64,000 bases of DNA, taken from Hexactinellida sp. DTS-2022. Taxonomy: Eukaryota > Porifera > Hexactinellida. Both the position numbers and the translations under genes were made by a program. Below are positions 11,552 through 23,582 of this stretch, piece by piece. Each line of letters opens with the position of its first letter. The first letter of the stretch is position 1. The DNA is taken from NCBI GenBank assembly GCA_028753945.1, contig JAPNXP010000001.1:3214501-3278500 (forward strand), read 5' to 3'. The notes beneath the pieces were generated by a model. It was not told the DNA's origin. It did not search any database and saw nothing but the letters and a program-made list of their open reading frames with translations.

Positions 11552-11663
11552 CTTCTAACATATCTATGGTCCGTTTTATCAATTCAGCACTCCGTCCTTA
11601 TTATTTCGTAGTCCACGCAGGAGCCTATTAACTAGCACAGTTTATTGTAGGATACTGTATATA

Positions 11664-13607
11664 CACTAACCGGCCAAAAGTATTTGAACAGCAATAATTT
11701 GTATTCAGACTTTCCTTATTAGAAACTGATAATTCACTACAGAACATCTCTATAGATTCTCTAAATACTTCTAAGTAACCTCAGAACTTAGCCAGCCTAA
11801 AAATAGATAAGAATTTATTCATTCAAGTGCATATTGAATTGTTTTGTCAAGATATGCATATGGATTCTCTTAATATACAGTTATGCGCGTCTATTCAATA
11901 TAACATAGACATTGTCAAGCATCTACTTAGTTTCTAATTGTTCTAGAATGTTCTCTAGCTCAATTCAACTATATAAAAGCATAATCTTTCGAAGCGGAAA
12001 ACGATATATTATGATTTCGAAATTACATCAACGAATATGAAGGGGAGAACGTCTGAGGTAGGGATTTTTGAATATTTATTTTAGTTTTGAGATTCTTTCT
12101 CCATTATTAGAATAAGTTTGGTGTTTTTTGCTTATTCCTTCACTGCATTTTAAATCTTAGTGGTATAGAACTTGTAGTAAAATTTGAGCTCTTAACCTAT
12201 CTTGATTTCGTCACACTCCGTGACATTAGCCCCCAAATACCGGCATTTATATTATATTGAGAAAAACGCCGCAGAGAATCCCCACACGATTAAATTTACG
12301 AAGTAGTATTCGATAACTATACCATATAACTTAAAATGGATTAATGATGTTACTAGGAAGTTGGAGCTAAGCTCTAGCTTATTTTTTAATTACAAAGTTC
12401 ATGGTTTCATTTCTGAAATGACACCACCATATATGGGTATGTAAATTTATAGAAGAGTAACCATTTGGTTACAGGTCTCATTTGTTCTTCCAATGAGTTT
12501 GTAGTGGGATATTGATGTGAATAGATGGTTAGAGCTAAGCTCTAGACTCGAGTTTATACTTTCGTTGATATAAATTTTGTTGTGTCATCAAAAATGGGCA
12601 CATTACATGCCCATATAGGGATCATTTTGAAAACGGTGCGTGCTGGGGTCCCAAAATGTATTATGAACGAAGAGAAAGTCGGGTATTGCGAGCATTTTGA
12701 GATATATATATTGATTCTAGCTGCTCGGGTGTTTGAGAAAAAAAATGGACAAGAAAACGTACCCTCGAATGAGATTATAGACCGTAAATGTTAAAATTTT
12801 CACTTTTTGCGTTATAAAAAAAATCAATTGTTGTTTATTTTCGTCAGTGATAGCTAGGATAGAGTAATGATACCACCAATCCTACCATTGTTGAGGAATA
12901 CAGTCTGATAATAGTTCAAAGTGGAGAAACCAGTGATCCGCTGTACAAAATAGCTCATAAATCTGAAAATACGCGTGGACGAGACTAAAAACCATATACA
13001 AACGTTAGTTATGGTCCTTCGGCAGTGTTTGATACAAAAAAGGGTTATGTTGTCTTTTGGAGCGAAATTTCGGATTTTTTCCCTATAAGGAACACCGTTA
13101 TACCAGCATAATAACATTAGTAGATGCTACAAAATGGCTATTTACATGAAACTATATGTAAAATAGATTAAAACAGCAAAATCTTCGATTTCATAATTTT
13201 TATGGAGACGTTAAACTCATTAAATATATAATTAGCTAATTAAATAATTAATTTGTGATCATTAAGATGCAATGAGATTATATTAATTCCGATATCAGAT
13301 CTGAATTCCACATGGTTAAATTACTCTAACTGCATAATTTCAGATCAATCCGAATATGTTCTACTGTGATACAGCCACATTTCCATTTGTGCCACTTAAG
13401 GCACAAGTGGCACGTTGGCAGAAACACTTGTGCCACTCCATGGATATTTGCTGAATTGAATGGAAATCATAATATTTTGTAATGTTTATCTATAATAAGA
13501 TATTTATTTTCATTTCAGAGTTGTTTAGAGAGCCGTAATAAGTTACCAGACTAGTATTGTGTGTGTATTAAAATCCCTATTGTTCAAATACTTTTGGCTG
13601 GTTAGTG
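11664..13607. mobile_element. Tc1/mariner-like non-autonomous element
   Basis: Terminal inverted repeats read CACTAACCGGCCAAAAGTAT at the left and CACTAACCAGCCAAAAGTAT (reverse complement) at the right, with TA at both flanks (11662-11663 and 13608-13609). Inside there is no transposase frame; two GCTAAGCTCTAG motifs (12368, 12532) and a GTGCCACTT-type hairpin near 13390 are visible. A related terminus occurs near 58328. Confidence 0.75.
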
Positions 13608-13612
13608 TAAAT

Positions 13613-13887
13613 CAGGGGTTCGCAAACTTTTGTAGCATACCGGCCACACTTAGGTAAGGACATATCATTACCGGCCGCATCTAAAAAAATTATTTTGATG
13701 ATTTTTTCGTATGAAACCTTTGTAAAAATATATCAAATTTCCAGCAGTAAAGAATGTTAAAAAATCCTTAAAATCTACCCAAAATCAAAATTGTCCTCGT
13801 AGAACATTTAGGCATTGCTGCTACCGGCCGCACCAAAGAAGCAATCAGGCCGCATGCGGCCTAAAAAGGCGAGTTTGCGAACCCCTG
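13613..13887. mobile_element. hAT MITE with 8-bp target duplication
   Basis: The ends CAGGGGTTCGCAAAC / GTTTGCGAACCCCTG are flanked by GTGTAAAT on both sides (13605-13612 and 13888-13895), the 8-bp duplication of hAT transposition. It is 275 bp and non-coding. The duplicated bases include the last bases of the Tc1/mariner-like element, so this insertion is the younger of the two. Confidence 0.92.
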
Positions 13888-14009
13888 GTGTAAATATATT
13901 TAATGACACATAAATTCAAATAGAGTAATTTAGCAAAGCAATAACTCTATAAAAGGAGGTAATACAGACAGGTAATGAACTAATCATTCGACAAAAAACT
14001 AAGATTATT

Positions 14010-14813
14010 TCACTCTTTTGAAACTGTTTGCTTAACCTCATCATCTTCAATTTTGGGAGCTAAATAGTACTTCAAATAACCAATTTCTTGGATTTGATAT
14101 TCAACAACAAGGGGATTACCCGCTTTAAATGAGAGAATTACAATTGATGACAATGCTGTAGCTTTAGTAAAGAAATTTAAATACCTGAGAGCAAAGGTCA
14201 GGAGGACAGCTTCATGAAGTTCAATTTTCACATTTTCATCAATATTCTCACCTGTATTGTTAGGTCTTAGACTAATCTTTCCTGTACCAATAGACCCTGA
14301 TGATGAAAATTGTACTCCCTCCTTAGTACAAGCAATTTGCACTGATTCACCAAGAAGAGACAAGTCTCTACATATGCGCTGGAATTCAGTAGCAGGTAAT
14401 GTAACAACACAATCGTACTCCATATCAGGTATTCCCAGGTGTTCGCTATCAATATTCATCAGCTTTAAATCAAACTGTGATACCTTTTCAGAGTTTGAAC
14501 TCTCGAATACAAATGAAACATTATCACTAGTTTCACTTGCACGAATCGTGACTGAATCATCATTTGAAGAGCATTTAAGTATTTTTGAAAGGTTACTTGA
14601 ACTAAGACCGAGTGATATATTACGATCACATCTATAAGGATCGAATCCATCAGATTTGAGGTATAAAGAAACCAAAGCAACATGACTACTATCCATACCT
14701 TGAAGACTAATACCTGATCCAGAACACTCCCAATTAGCATCTTCAACAACATCTTTTATTGATTCTATTATCTTTTTCCAAAGTGTCCCATGTAGTAACC
14801 GTGCTTCAAACAT
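14010..14813 (-). CDS. PCNA: Proliferating cell nuclear antigen (sliding clamp)
   Basis: This protein forms a trimeric ring around DNA and tethers DNA polymerases, ligase and repair proteins in the nucleus. The 267-residue product starts MFEARLLHG, as family members do, and has the DSSHVALVSL strand, the interdomain connector (about 117-135, with LGIPD-type sequence), ICRDLS, and the C-terminal YYLAPKIEDDE that binds PIP-box partners. The lysine corresponding to the ubiquitin/SUMO acceptor is at residue 164 (ACTKEG). Length is close to the usual 258-262, with a short extra tail. There is a single uninterrupted exon. An ATTAAA polyadenylation-like signal lies about 105 bases past the stop on this strand. 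It has no disruptions and looks functional. Confidence 0.96.
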   Translation of the reverse strand: MFEARLLHGTLWKKIIESIKDVVEDANWECSGSGISLQGMDSSHVALVSLYLKSDGFDPYRCDRNISLGLSSSNLSKILKCSSNDDSVTIRASETSDNVSFVFESSNSEKVSQFDLKLMNIDSEHLGIPDMEYDCVVTLPATEFQRICRDLSLLGESVQIACTKEGVQFSSSGSIGTGKISLRPNNTGENIDENVKIELHEAVLLTFALRYLNFFTKATALSSIVILSFKAGNPLVVEYQIQEIGYLKYYLAPKIEDDEVKQTVSKE

Positions 14814-16284
14814 AATGAATCCAATAATATTAATCCAGTTCCCTTGAATGGATACAGTACACTCCTAGAATATACAAGGCAACAAAATCCAATGAAATAA
14901 GGGGATACAATACATCCATGAGCCAGTAAAAGACATAGTGGGCGAAAGAGAAATAGTTATGTTTATGAGGATTTGTACAATAGTCCCATGGTATTTATTG
15001 TGACATAATTTTAAGATGCAAATTGGAAGTAATTAAAGCTATTACGTCTCAGAGTTCAATTTGGAATACATTTTCTCTCAACAAAATGGTACATTCTAAG
15101 AGAAATTGAGTCATTCCATGTACTTAAAGTTCAATTTTAACTTTCCCAAATTAAAAAAAAATGCCAATTATGAGGAAGAGAAATTAAGGTCTGTGTATCC
15201 AGCAGTTACCCAAATTTTAAACAAAATTTTACAAACCAATAATTACGGATCAAATCTATACTTATACGTTCTTCAGCAAATTTTCTATATAATATACAAT
15301 TATCATTTGAATTTCTCAAAAAAACGTTTTTCCCACAAAATTTTATGGTCCACACCCACATTCAAATTATCAATAAAGAATCAATAGAAACAAAAAATAT
15401 TGTCCGAAATTATGAAAAACAGATCAAATGATACATTTAGCATCAACGATAATTTCAAATAGTTTGGGTTGGGTGAATCGATCTATATTTAAAAATGCTT
15501 TAGTGTGGAAGCATAATTTTGGTCCCCTTTGGTACTCAAACAATATAGGTGCTAGAGACAAATTCAAAAGTTTCTGAACAAGCGCCCTGAGATATAAGTA
15601 TTCGCGAAATTTGATATCCTAAATAAACTTTGATATATTTTGAAGCAAAGATATCTTGAGACTTGATTAATATTGAATACAACACATTTAAAACAAAATC
15701 CATCTAGCGGTTTGCAATAACATCGGTAAGAGTGTTTTAACAAAATTTTATAAATTGCCAGTACCGGAAAATATACTCTAGATCAAAATAGTTCGTTGAA
15801 TTTAATTATATTTGATAAAGGGATTCCTTATAGATCATCCAAGAATGTCATTAATTTTTTTTAGCATCCGATCAGAAAATATTTCTTCCAAATACACCCT
15901 ACCTCAAAACATAAAATTGACCCTTCCCCCCAAATCTTGAGACTCATGGGATTTTTTGGACCTCAAATTATAACTTTATATCAGAAAATCTCCCCTCGGA
16001 GTACACCTAATTCGTTCCCATATCTCGGTACCAAAGATTTTGCATTACAAACTCAATATTATCTGAACCACTAGACAGAATAACGAAAAAATGGTTTGGA
16101 TAGATCTCCATTAGGTGGAACTATTATATTAAAATAGAAATTGAATTAAAGATGTTTTTCAAAAATGAGTTTTACAGGTTTATATATAGAAATTGAACAC
16201 TAAATGAAATATATGTTCAATACAATACGTAGTTTGTTTTATGGACAGACAGTGTAGAATTTTGATGATTTAGAATTTTCGTTC
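14814..16284. other. Non-coding gap upstream of PCNA
   Basis: AT-rich sequence that would include the PCNA promoter. A 93-codon frame at 15106-15387 has no recognisable motif and is probably chance. Nothing else was identified. Confidence 0.5.
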
Positions 16285-16435
16285 AATTTGTTACCTATTT
16301 TGTGTAAATAACAACAACTAATATTCATAATAGAAATTTATAAACGTGAAATTCGAATTCAGCATACTTGTTTACTTATTATAACTTTTGTTTACCTATT
16401 ATAATATTTGGAACTTAGACTATATCTCAATTATA
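16285..16435. repeat. Single inverted unit of the ~145-bp satellite
   Basis: The sequence from TTACCTATTTTGTGTAAATAAC to TTGTTTACCTATTATAA is the reverse complement of one unit of the tandem array at 46740-47815 (TTGTTGTTTACACAAAATAGG and CAGCATACTTG-type segments are shared). It is an isolated copy. Confidence 0.75.
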
Positions 16436-16511
16436 AATGCGGTTTATATTCCCCCATCACTTTAATACAATCCTGACAAAACACAAACAACAATGAAGAT
16501 TTAATAATATA

Positions 16512-16982
16512 CTAGCGCGTTTGGCTTGCTAGGTCGCTTCGTGACAGAACACAATCACACACCAACCGCTTCGCGATTGGTGTGTGGTTTATAAACTTCT
16601 AACATTGATTATAAAGCGTAAATAGGCCTAAATAGTCGAATTAAAAATGTGAAAATTTAGTGATTACGTCATCGTTCGATAATGAGTAAGCATATTGGCA
16701 ATCTGGTGTGACCAACGTGTCCGCATCATTAATGTACGTGTTTTATTAAATTTTCAGATTATTATCTCTTAGAGGGTCCAGTTTCTTCAATCAACTCGGA
16801 ACATACAAACAAATACATATAGGAGTAACTTTTGGCACCCGCCAACAAGTTGAGGTTTCCACTCAAAATCTCTCACACCTCGACAAGTTATGACGTAATT
16901 GTCACATTCGAATAACCCTGAAAATTCACTTGTGTGTGGTTGTGTTCTGCCGCGAAGCGACCTAGCAAGCGAAGCGCGCTAG
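16512..16982. repeat. CTAGCGCG MITE, copy 2 with both ends
   Basis: The terminal inverted repeat is about 50 bp: CTAGCGCG ... GCTTGCTAGGTCGCTTCG ... CAGAACACAA at the left, mirrored at the right by TTGTGTTCTGCCGCGAAGCG ... CGCGCTAG. An ACCAACCGC stem-loop follows the left end. AATATA precedes and follows, but the AT-rich context makes this weak as a target duplication. It shows that copies 1 (3371) and 3 (38486) are incomplete. Confidence 0.8.
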
Positions 16983-16992
16983 AATATATATA

Positions 16993-17165
16993 CAGTAGTG
17001 TTCGCCTAATAGCAATTGCTCTAATAGCAATATTGCTCTATTAGCAAGTTACTTTTTGTCCCCAAGCGAGCATTTAATGTTAAATTTGTTCCTCTAATAG
17101 CAAGTTCGCCTATTAGCAAGGAAATTTCGTGCAAAATGCGACTTGCTATTAGGCGAACACCACTG
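16993..17165. mobile_element. pogo/Tigger-like MITE
   Basis: The ends CAGTAGTGTTCGCCTAATAG / CTATTAGGCGAACACCACTG have TA on both sides (16991-16992, 17166-17167). It is a 173-bp non-coding element with several further GCTATTAGCAA-type repeats inside. Confidence 0.85.
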
Positions 17166-17252
17166 TATATCCAAATAAAGTCCCCAATCCAGCTAAGCTT
17201 TTAAAAGTGTAGATGTTTTGTTATCAAATACGTAGATGTTGTGTTATAAAGG

Positions 17253-17678
17253 CTAATCCAATGCAGATAATACTTTCTTGTTGAAATTACATACTACAGA
17301 TTGTGAGACAATGTCAATGAGTTCATGTACACACTGAGAAATGGTAAACTCTTTAAAATCTCTGCACCAATTAAAGACTGATTCTAATCCTTGTACTTCC
17401 TCCATCTCTCCAATTATAACCCACCATAGTAAACCACCAAAGTGCTTTGTATTTTTTAAGATTGAAAGGTTTCCAGAATTTAGAAGATGTCTGCATATAG
17501 AATAATGAAGATTAATATATTCTTCCGAATCCATTGTTAAGTGTAGAAGAATAACCTCTAATAAATACAAATGAAGATATGAATCAAGCATTATTTCGAA
17601 GTTACCATCTTTCGCATCCTCAAAATAATCTAGAGATGTATAGATGATCTCATAATAAATAGCAAAAAACAAGTGCAT
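17253..17678 (-). CDS. Unrecognised 141-codon ORF
   Basis: An open frame from ATG at 17678 encodes a leucine- and acid-rich, probably all-helical protein with no family motif that I recognise. It ends in VLSALD just before a stop. It could be the last exon of a host gene on this strand. I see no matching transposase block and no repeat copy of it in the window. No signal peptide or clear membrane segment is evident. Confidence 0.3.
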   Translation of the reverse strand: MHLFFAIYYEIIYTSLDYFEDAKDGNFEIMLDSYLHLYLLEVILLHLTMDSEEYINLHYSICRHLLNSGNLSILKNTKHFGGLLWWVIIGEMEEVQGLESVFNWCRDFKEFTISQCVHELIDIVSQSVVCNFNKKVLSALD

Positions 17679-17894
17679 TATGTCAAGGTATGCATAAAGA
17701 ATTATAACAACATTTAGTATATCATATTACCAAAATATATGCGAAGTAAAATAAATTGGGATACAATACAAAGCGAACAATTCTCACAAAACGCCATTAT
17801 TAAATAAATGTGTAATATTTCTGAATTACCACTCACCACAGTTAATACCATTAATATGAAAATCGTATGGAGTAGATGAAAATATAATTATAAG
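17679..17894. other. Non-coding, nothing recognised
   Basis: Short AT-rich gap upstream of the unrecognised ORF; no splice acceptor could be assigned with confidence. Confidence 0.35.
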
Positions 17895-18044
17895 CTAGGG
17901 CGCTGGCGGCACGGGTGCACCGGGTGCACTCGTTGCTCCGGTCAATTTTGAATGAGGTGCAGGGGCTTTGCCCCCCCCCCCCCGGTTTTGGTTTATCATT
18001 TCTACTTGTGCACCCGTTGCTCCGGCGGATCGCCGGCGCCCCAG
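17895..18044. repeat. GC-rich MITE (CTAGGGCGC ... CGCCCCAG)
   Basis: The ends CTAGGGCGCTGGCGGCACG and CTGGGGCGCCGGCGATCCG (right end, reversed) match the copies at 48050-48198 and 48247-48486. The flanks ATAAG and TTAAG fit a 5-bp target duplication with one mismatch. It contains a poly-C tract and GTGCACCCGTTGCTCCGG-type sequence. Confidence 0.75.
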
Positions 18045-18049
18045 TTAAG

Positions 18050-19847
18050 CAATTATTACACAGCGGTAAAAGGTTAATCAACCGTTAATAAGAAGAAAAA
18101 AAACGGATTTGCTCACTAGTCACCTCGCGACAGGACGCAGGCATACAACAACATCAAACGGTTGTAGACTTGTAGTGTGATATACGCTCGGCGCTTCTTG
18201 TCTCGTGGAGTAGCAAATAGTATTTCACGGAAATCCCCTACAGTACCGCATCCCTCAAATCATTAATGATTAATCATCTTGAGATAACGAGTGGGTATAA
18301 AGAAATTTTTGCCAGAATTGAAAAATCTTTTGTTTAAGATTTGCAACGGCGAGATCTATCCTAAAATGCAATAATATTCGATCAATGTGACATAGAAAAG
18401 AATTGATTTTATAAATAAAATAATGTGTCAGAGCTATTTTTATAATGAAAATGATTATATTGAGACTTGATTCTTTTTTTTAATACATCGAGAAGCTGCT
18501 AATCTATCAAATTAAAGTACAACTTCATTTTAACACTTATGAGCCCAATTTTTCATCAAAAAGTGTGAGATGACTTTGGTTTTCATTAAAAATAATATTA
18601 AAATAATAATGAATGTAATAAATGAAATCCCTACAACATTGATATGATAGAGCTCTCTGAGAGCTGTCCAAAACAGTTGATTTTTTGGTGGTATATGATG
18701 TAAAATGTGTCAGACACAACGACACAATTTGTTAAATTGACGGGTAACTAATAAAGTAATTAATCAAGAAATAATTGTAGAAGAGAACTAAATTGTAGAA
18801 GAGAATAAAAATTCAAGAAATATAGGAAGAAATAGAAGTAGATGAAGAAAAGTGAAAAGATTGAAAAAAATATAAAAAAATGAAAGCAAAATAATGTTCG
18901 AAATCTATTTTCTACTCTGAGTAAAACTTAAATATTCTAAGAATAGCCTATATGCGGAACACCAAAATCCCTTTTAAAATGTGTAAGTGGAACTAACGAT
19001 TGTGCGACGTGAATTCGACTTGTAATAAATTACTGTTTAGGGGGTAGGTGTATAGTTATTACTGAGCTTGCCACTTACAATTTGTAGCAAGAAAATTTAG
19101 TTAATTAATGATTTCCACGAAAAATTCTGAAAGAAATTAGCAGCGAGTCCTGTTATTTTTCGGGGAATTGAATTTTAATATATCAGGGAAAATACCTGGA
19201 AAGTTTGAATCGATTCTGATTCTATTTTATCTCGGAAAATTGAACTCAAAGTATGAACAATAAAAATTGAGATGTACGCTATTTTTAAAGAATTATTGTC
19301 TGTTATATAGAGAATATTCGAGAATATAATGGCATTGAGGTAAACCTCCGTGTCTCCTCTAACGAATGATACCAATTAAAATAGATTCAGTTTGGATAGG
19401 AATTGACACTTTGAACTAACCCTACTCAATGGACTCTTCAAAATTCTACTTCCACTCTTTTTCCCAACTTCAAGTTTCAATGTTTATAACTCCAAAATTA
19501 TTGGCATATTTTATATAAAAATTAAATCACAAAACCTCCCCTTCATCTCTCCAAAGTAGGATTACAAAATTTCAGAATTGTAAACTAATTTTGAGAGTGT
19601 GATTTTTGATGAAATACCAACCCTACATTGTATGATAAAAATAACCAAATGAAAGCAATTTTTTTTAGAATAAATCATATAACGGAATACCTCCTTATCT
19701 CCTCTGTCGAATGATATTAAATTTATTCAAATCTGTTAGCTGAAAGTGAGTCAAATATCTGACTGAAGTGACCCTGGTCGAACACTAGACAACTTAACAC
19801 TCATATTAACGAACTAAATAATAAACACAATTAAATTCGTCAGGAAA
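18050..19847. other. Non-coding gap with a purine-rich tract
   Basis: No supported gene. From about 18776 to 18895 one strand is almost all A and G (repeated AGAAGAGAA and GAAATAGAAG-like words). Otherwise unremarkable AT-rich sequence. Confidence 0.45.
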
Positions 19848-19975
19848 AATCCAAAATTGGAGCTGTGCCGACAAATGCTCCTTTGGTGGCACTATATTTT
19901 GGTGGTGGTTTATTGATAGTGCCTCCAAAGGAACATGCTGTCGGTACAGGCTGCAATTTTTGGATTTTTTTCGCC
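19848..19975. repeat. Long perfect-style hairpin / foldback
   Basis: AAAATCCAAAATTG ... GCCGACA ... TGCTCCTTTGGTGGCACTAT is followed after a short loop (TTTTGGTGGTGGTTTATTG) by its near reverse complement, giving arms of about 55 bases. It is probably a tiny palindromic MITE. Confidence 0.7.
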
Positions 19976-20212
19976 AAGTCATCAACGCGGCTCAAGGTTT
20001 CAAAAACTTTTTGTTAATTGATCCGAGGCTCAAGGAATGGTAGATAAATTTGAAGTTTGTTTCTATCAGAAACCATCTAGAGTTTAATGCCATATGTATT
20101 GATAATAAATTATAATATAATGTTTAATTAATTTAGCAATGTTATCCACGGTGATTTGAGTAGAGTCAACAAATTCCTTATATTATTATATTTAAACCAT
20201 TGTATAGTAATA

Positions 20213-20386
20213 CAGTCGAAGCCGTTTATTTGGGAGACGGTTAATCGGGAAATTCGGTTAATCGGGACGAGGCTTTGGAAACTAATTCGTATCAAATTGT
20301 ACAATGCATATCGGTTAATCGGGAGAATCGGATAAACGGGACTAAATGCCTACTCCCGAGGCGTCCCGATTAAGCGGCTTCCACTG
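20213..20386. mobile_element. pogo/Tigger-like MITE
   Basis: The ends CAGTCGAAGCCGTTTAT / CGGCTTCCACTG are flanked by TA (20211-20212, 20387-20388). The body has repeated CGGTTAATCGGGA words in both orientations. 174 bp, non-coding. Confidence 0.85.
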
Positions 20387-20388
20387 TA

Positions 20389-23250
20389 CTAGAATTAAAT
20401 AGAAGCCAGCTGAAATTTATAAGATGAATCAATATAATTATCGCAAGTTGAAACAATAGAGTAAGATATAACAAGTCAAATGAATATAATTATTAGAATT
20501 TGAAACAAACGAATTAGATTTAACACTTTTACTAAAACTAAAGTGCGAGTAAACAAAGAAAATTCAACCCGCATTTAAGTCAGAAATTAATCCCTTTATT
20601 GAAAATTTTCTTCTACCATAAGACGCAGAATTATATGGTGAATCCAAATGTGAAATAAAATTTGGGGGTTTAGTAAAACATTTTTTGAATTATGGACCTG
20701 ACAAAAGTTGTATTAAAAAATAGTTTTTCGAAAATTTGGCTTGAGATCGCATCTGTAACATGTGAGACACCGATGCTAAAAATTTGAGCTCCGGAAAAAT
20801 CTAACTCTGGCCTGTAGAGCGGATACGGACTAAAAACAAAAACAAAAAACAAACAAACCAAGGCAGTCATTTCAATACTGGGCCACTATACTATAGTATA
20901 GTCGGCACAGTTTAAAAAAAAGGATAAATAACTCGGGTTCAACTGTATGTCCAGAATTATTTCAGGGCTTATTTTTGGAAATCAGGGGTATTCTTGAATT
21001 CACACCTAACATGGTGTTATGACGTAATGCCACATCTTCGAAAGTGTGAAGTAAACTTAAATCATAATAATAAAAGGAACGATAGTTAATCGGACGAAGA
21101 TTCAATGCAGGAAAAACATTAGGCTCTTCACTTTCAGACTCATGTATAAACTAAGAAGCTCTATGATTCCTGTGGAATTATTCAATAAGAATTAAGTTCG
21201 TACATAAGTTTGAAAACAATGAAGCACTTAAGCAAGCTAGGGAAGTGGCTCAAAAATTAATATATAAGGATTATTAATGCAACTAATTTCATAATTTAAA
21301 TGGATTAGTCACAGGTAATATTTATACCAAACAAACAATAATAAGAAATAAATACGGCAGATTTCGATGTATTTATTAAGTTTCTAACATAATTTTCACT
21401 TTCAAGTTGCTAATAAGCATAATTCTCAAAAAGTATGATCGTCAAGAAGTCAGTCTAGTTATTCTGATCTCAAAAATATTTTATTTGCAATCAAGGAATT
21501 ATCCAGGAGCGCGAGACGCTCCTTTTGGTGCATAATTTTTGGAAAATTTTAATTTAGGAGCGTGGAAATTTGGAATCTTTTCCTATACCCTTGACATCAA
21601 TTTGTGATTTAGGCATATGAAAATTGGATCAGACCAGGATTAGGAGAGTAATGACAAACGGCTATATAATACACTGTTTGTATTTCATATTCCTGACTGA
21701 AATACTACATCAACTATATCTGCACTAAATATTCTTGGGAGATAAACAACAAATTTTCATTAAAAATTTTTAATATCTATGACTATAGTAAGTATATCCA
21801 CCCTAAATGATGAAGACCAAATTGATTTATGTAGTGATCGCACCCCAATGACAACTTTCTCAAATCAGGAGGGTCAAAATTTGTCAAAATGTTTCATATT
21901 GATATTTCTCGAAGTGTTAGTCTCATCAACAAAATAATTACGAATTAAATGTATTCTGGCCCATCGAAATCAAATCCAAGTTTAGGTTCACACCCGTCCG
22001 TCTTACTCCCGCAGTCAATCTAAAGGAATGCAGTGAAGAATAACCTAATTATATTAGACCCGAAGTCAAATATAAAAACATAGTTTCGGAAATCAACATA
22101 AGATAATCACATAATGAGTAAATCAGACAATGATAGACAAGTGGTAGTCTAGATATAAGGAGGCGTTAAAATGTATTAATCTAAACATTGATAAATGTAA
22201 GCTATAACTTAACACAAAGTTTTAGGAATGAATAGGGAATAATTTATAAGATAGTGTAGTCAACGTATTTATGAATAGAAATAGGCACAGTGGTATTAGT
22301 AAGCCGCATTATGTACGAAATTTGCATGATAATTAGACGAACAGAATAAACATTAAATGCACGCTTGGGGAATGAATATAACTTGCAAATAGAGCAATAT
22401 TGCAATTAGAGCTGCTATTAGGCAAACACAAATGTATTTTCATAAATAATTAAAATTAGAATAGGTTAGATAAAATAACAATTGAAACAATTTAATATAT
22501 AAATGATTCTAATACCTTTTTTAGGATGTGGGTCAGAATACAACTCATTTTGAGATACAAGCATTTTTGGAATTCCGTTAGACCACTTCGGAGAAAAGAA
22601 AGCCTAAAAGATAAGACGCATTATAGGGGACTTGGTGGACGGGATCTGCCAGTTTGGCCTCAAGGATGTATATGTAATTGTAAATTTACATATTTGATTT
22701 CAAACAGGGTTCAAATTATGTGGGATTATATATTCATATAAATTACCGCAAACAATAAAGCTGGCCTAACATGTATATTAATACTAGATATAGAGATAAA
22801 GATAAATTACTTATTTTGAAAGGCTTTCAAGAAATATATGGAAAGAAATGGTACTAAGGCCTAATATAACCAAGTTCGCGGCTCACATTATACAGCAACA
22901 GTGCATAAGCCAACGAATCTGTTCAGTATTTATGAAGTTAAACAACTAAAGGTTAAAATATTCTATAAAATCTTCTATTCGTCGGTTCTATTATGTGTCA
23001 GCATTTATACAAAGTCAATTTTGACCTTTGAGGACAAAATCCCACTTAAATATAATGACACAAGGTAACATTACAGATGACCAAATCATTTTTACGAAAA
23101 CCGAAGAGAATGTTATTGAAGAAATAGCTTACGGGTTAAAATAAAATCAGAAATAAGAGACGAAAACATAACATATTTACACCATTTCTTCCGAACTTCA
23201 AAATATTGACCAAGTATAGTGTAATTACGAAGTATAGTATGCAGGGGAAA
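20389..23250. other. Non-coding gap, about 2.9 kb
   Basis: AT-rich sequence with only short chance frames (for example 20670-20870 and 22526-22741). A fragment near 22385-22430 resembles the inner words of the pogo-like MITE at 16993 (GCAATATTGC, GCTATTAGGC). Nothing else recognised. Confidence 0.45.
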
Positions 23251-23258
23251 GCTGAATC

Positions 23259-23409
23259 CAGGGGCGTGCTGGCCATACATGGCAGGCGGGATTCCCGCCC
23301 GGTTTACCCGGAAAGTTGCTTACCGTGGGCCCGTAGGGCCCCCGAAAAAATTCGGAGTAGTAGTAAGGCCTTAATCCCGCCTGGGCCCCTTGGACCCAGC
23401 ACGCCTCTG
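23259..23409. mobile_element. hAT MITE with 8-bp target duplication
   Basis: The ends CAGGGGCGTGCTGG / CCAGCACGCCTCTG are flanked by GCTGAATC on both sides (23251-23258, 23410-23417). The 151-bp, GC-rich element inserted beside or inside the outer end of the MULE. Confidence 0.9.
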
Positions 23410-23582
23410 GCTGAATCTGTCCTACACCTGAGTTCGGAATCTGTCCTACGCCTGAGTTCTGAATCTGTCCTACGCCTGATTTCGGAATCTGTCCTACGAG
23501 TATTTCGAGTTCGGAATCTGTCCTACGCCTGATTTCGGAATCTGTACTACGAGTATTTCGAGTTCGGAATCTGTCCTACGGT
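23410..23582. repeat. Left terminal array of the MULE
   Basis: About six units of GAATCTGTCCTACG separated by CCTGAGTTCG or AGTATTTCGAGTTCG. Spacing alternates, so it is not an even tandem repeat. Confidence 0.85.

Larger units (their letters stand above)
4505..11628 (-). mobile_element. P element A, degenerate, carrying a nested transposon
   Basis: A terminal inverted repeat of about 70 bp is shared by 4505-4575 and 11552-11628; both contain GTGGACTACGAAATAAT and, further in, ACGGACCAT followed by GTTAGAAGTG. The transposase pseudogene lies inside on the minus strand. Between its THAP start and the right terminus lie about 3.9 kb, compared with about 0.25-0.35 kb in copies B and D. The excess holds a second transposase gene (8871-11220), so another element most likely inserted in the leader. 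The exact terminal bases and target duplication are unclear. Confidence 0.7.
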
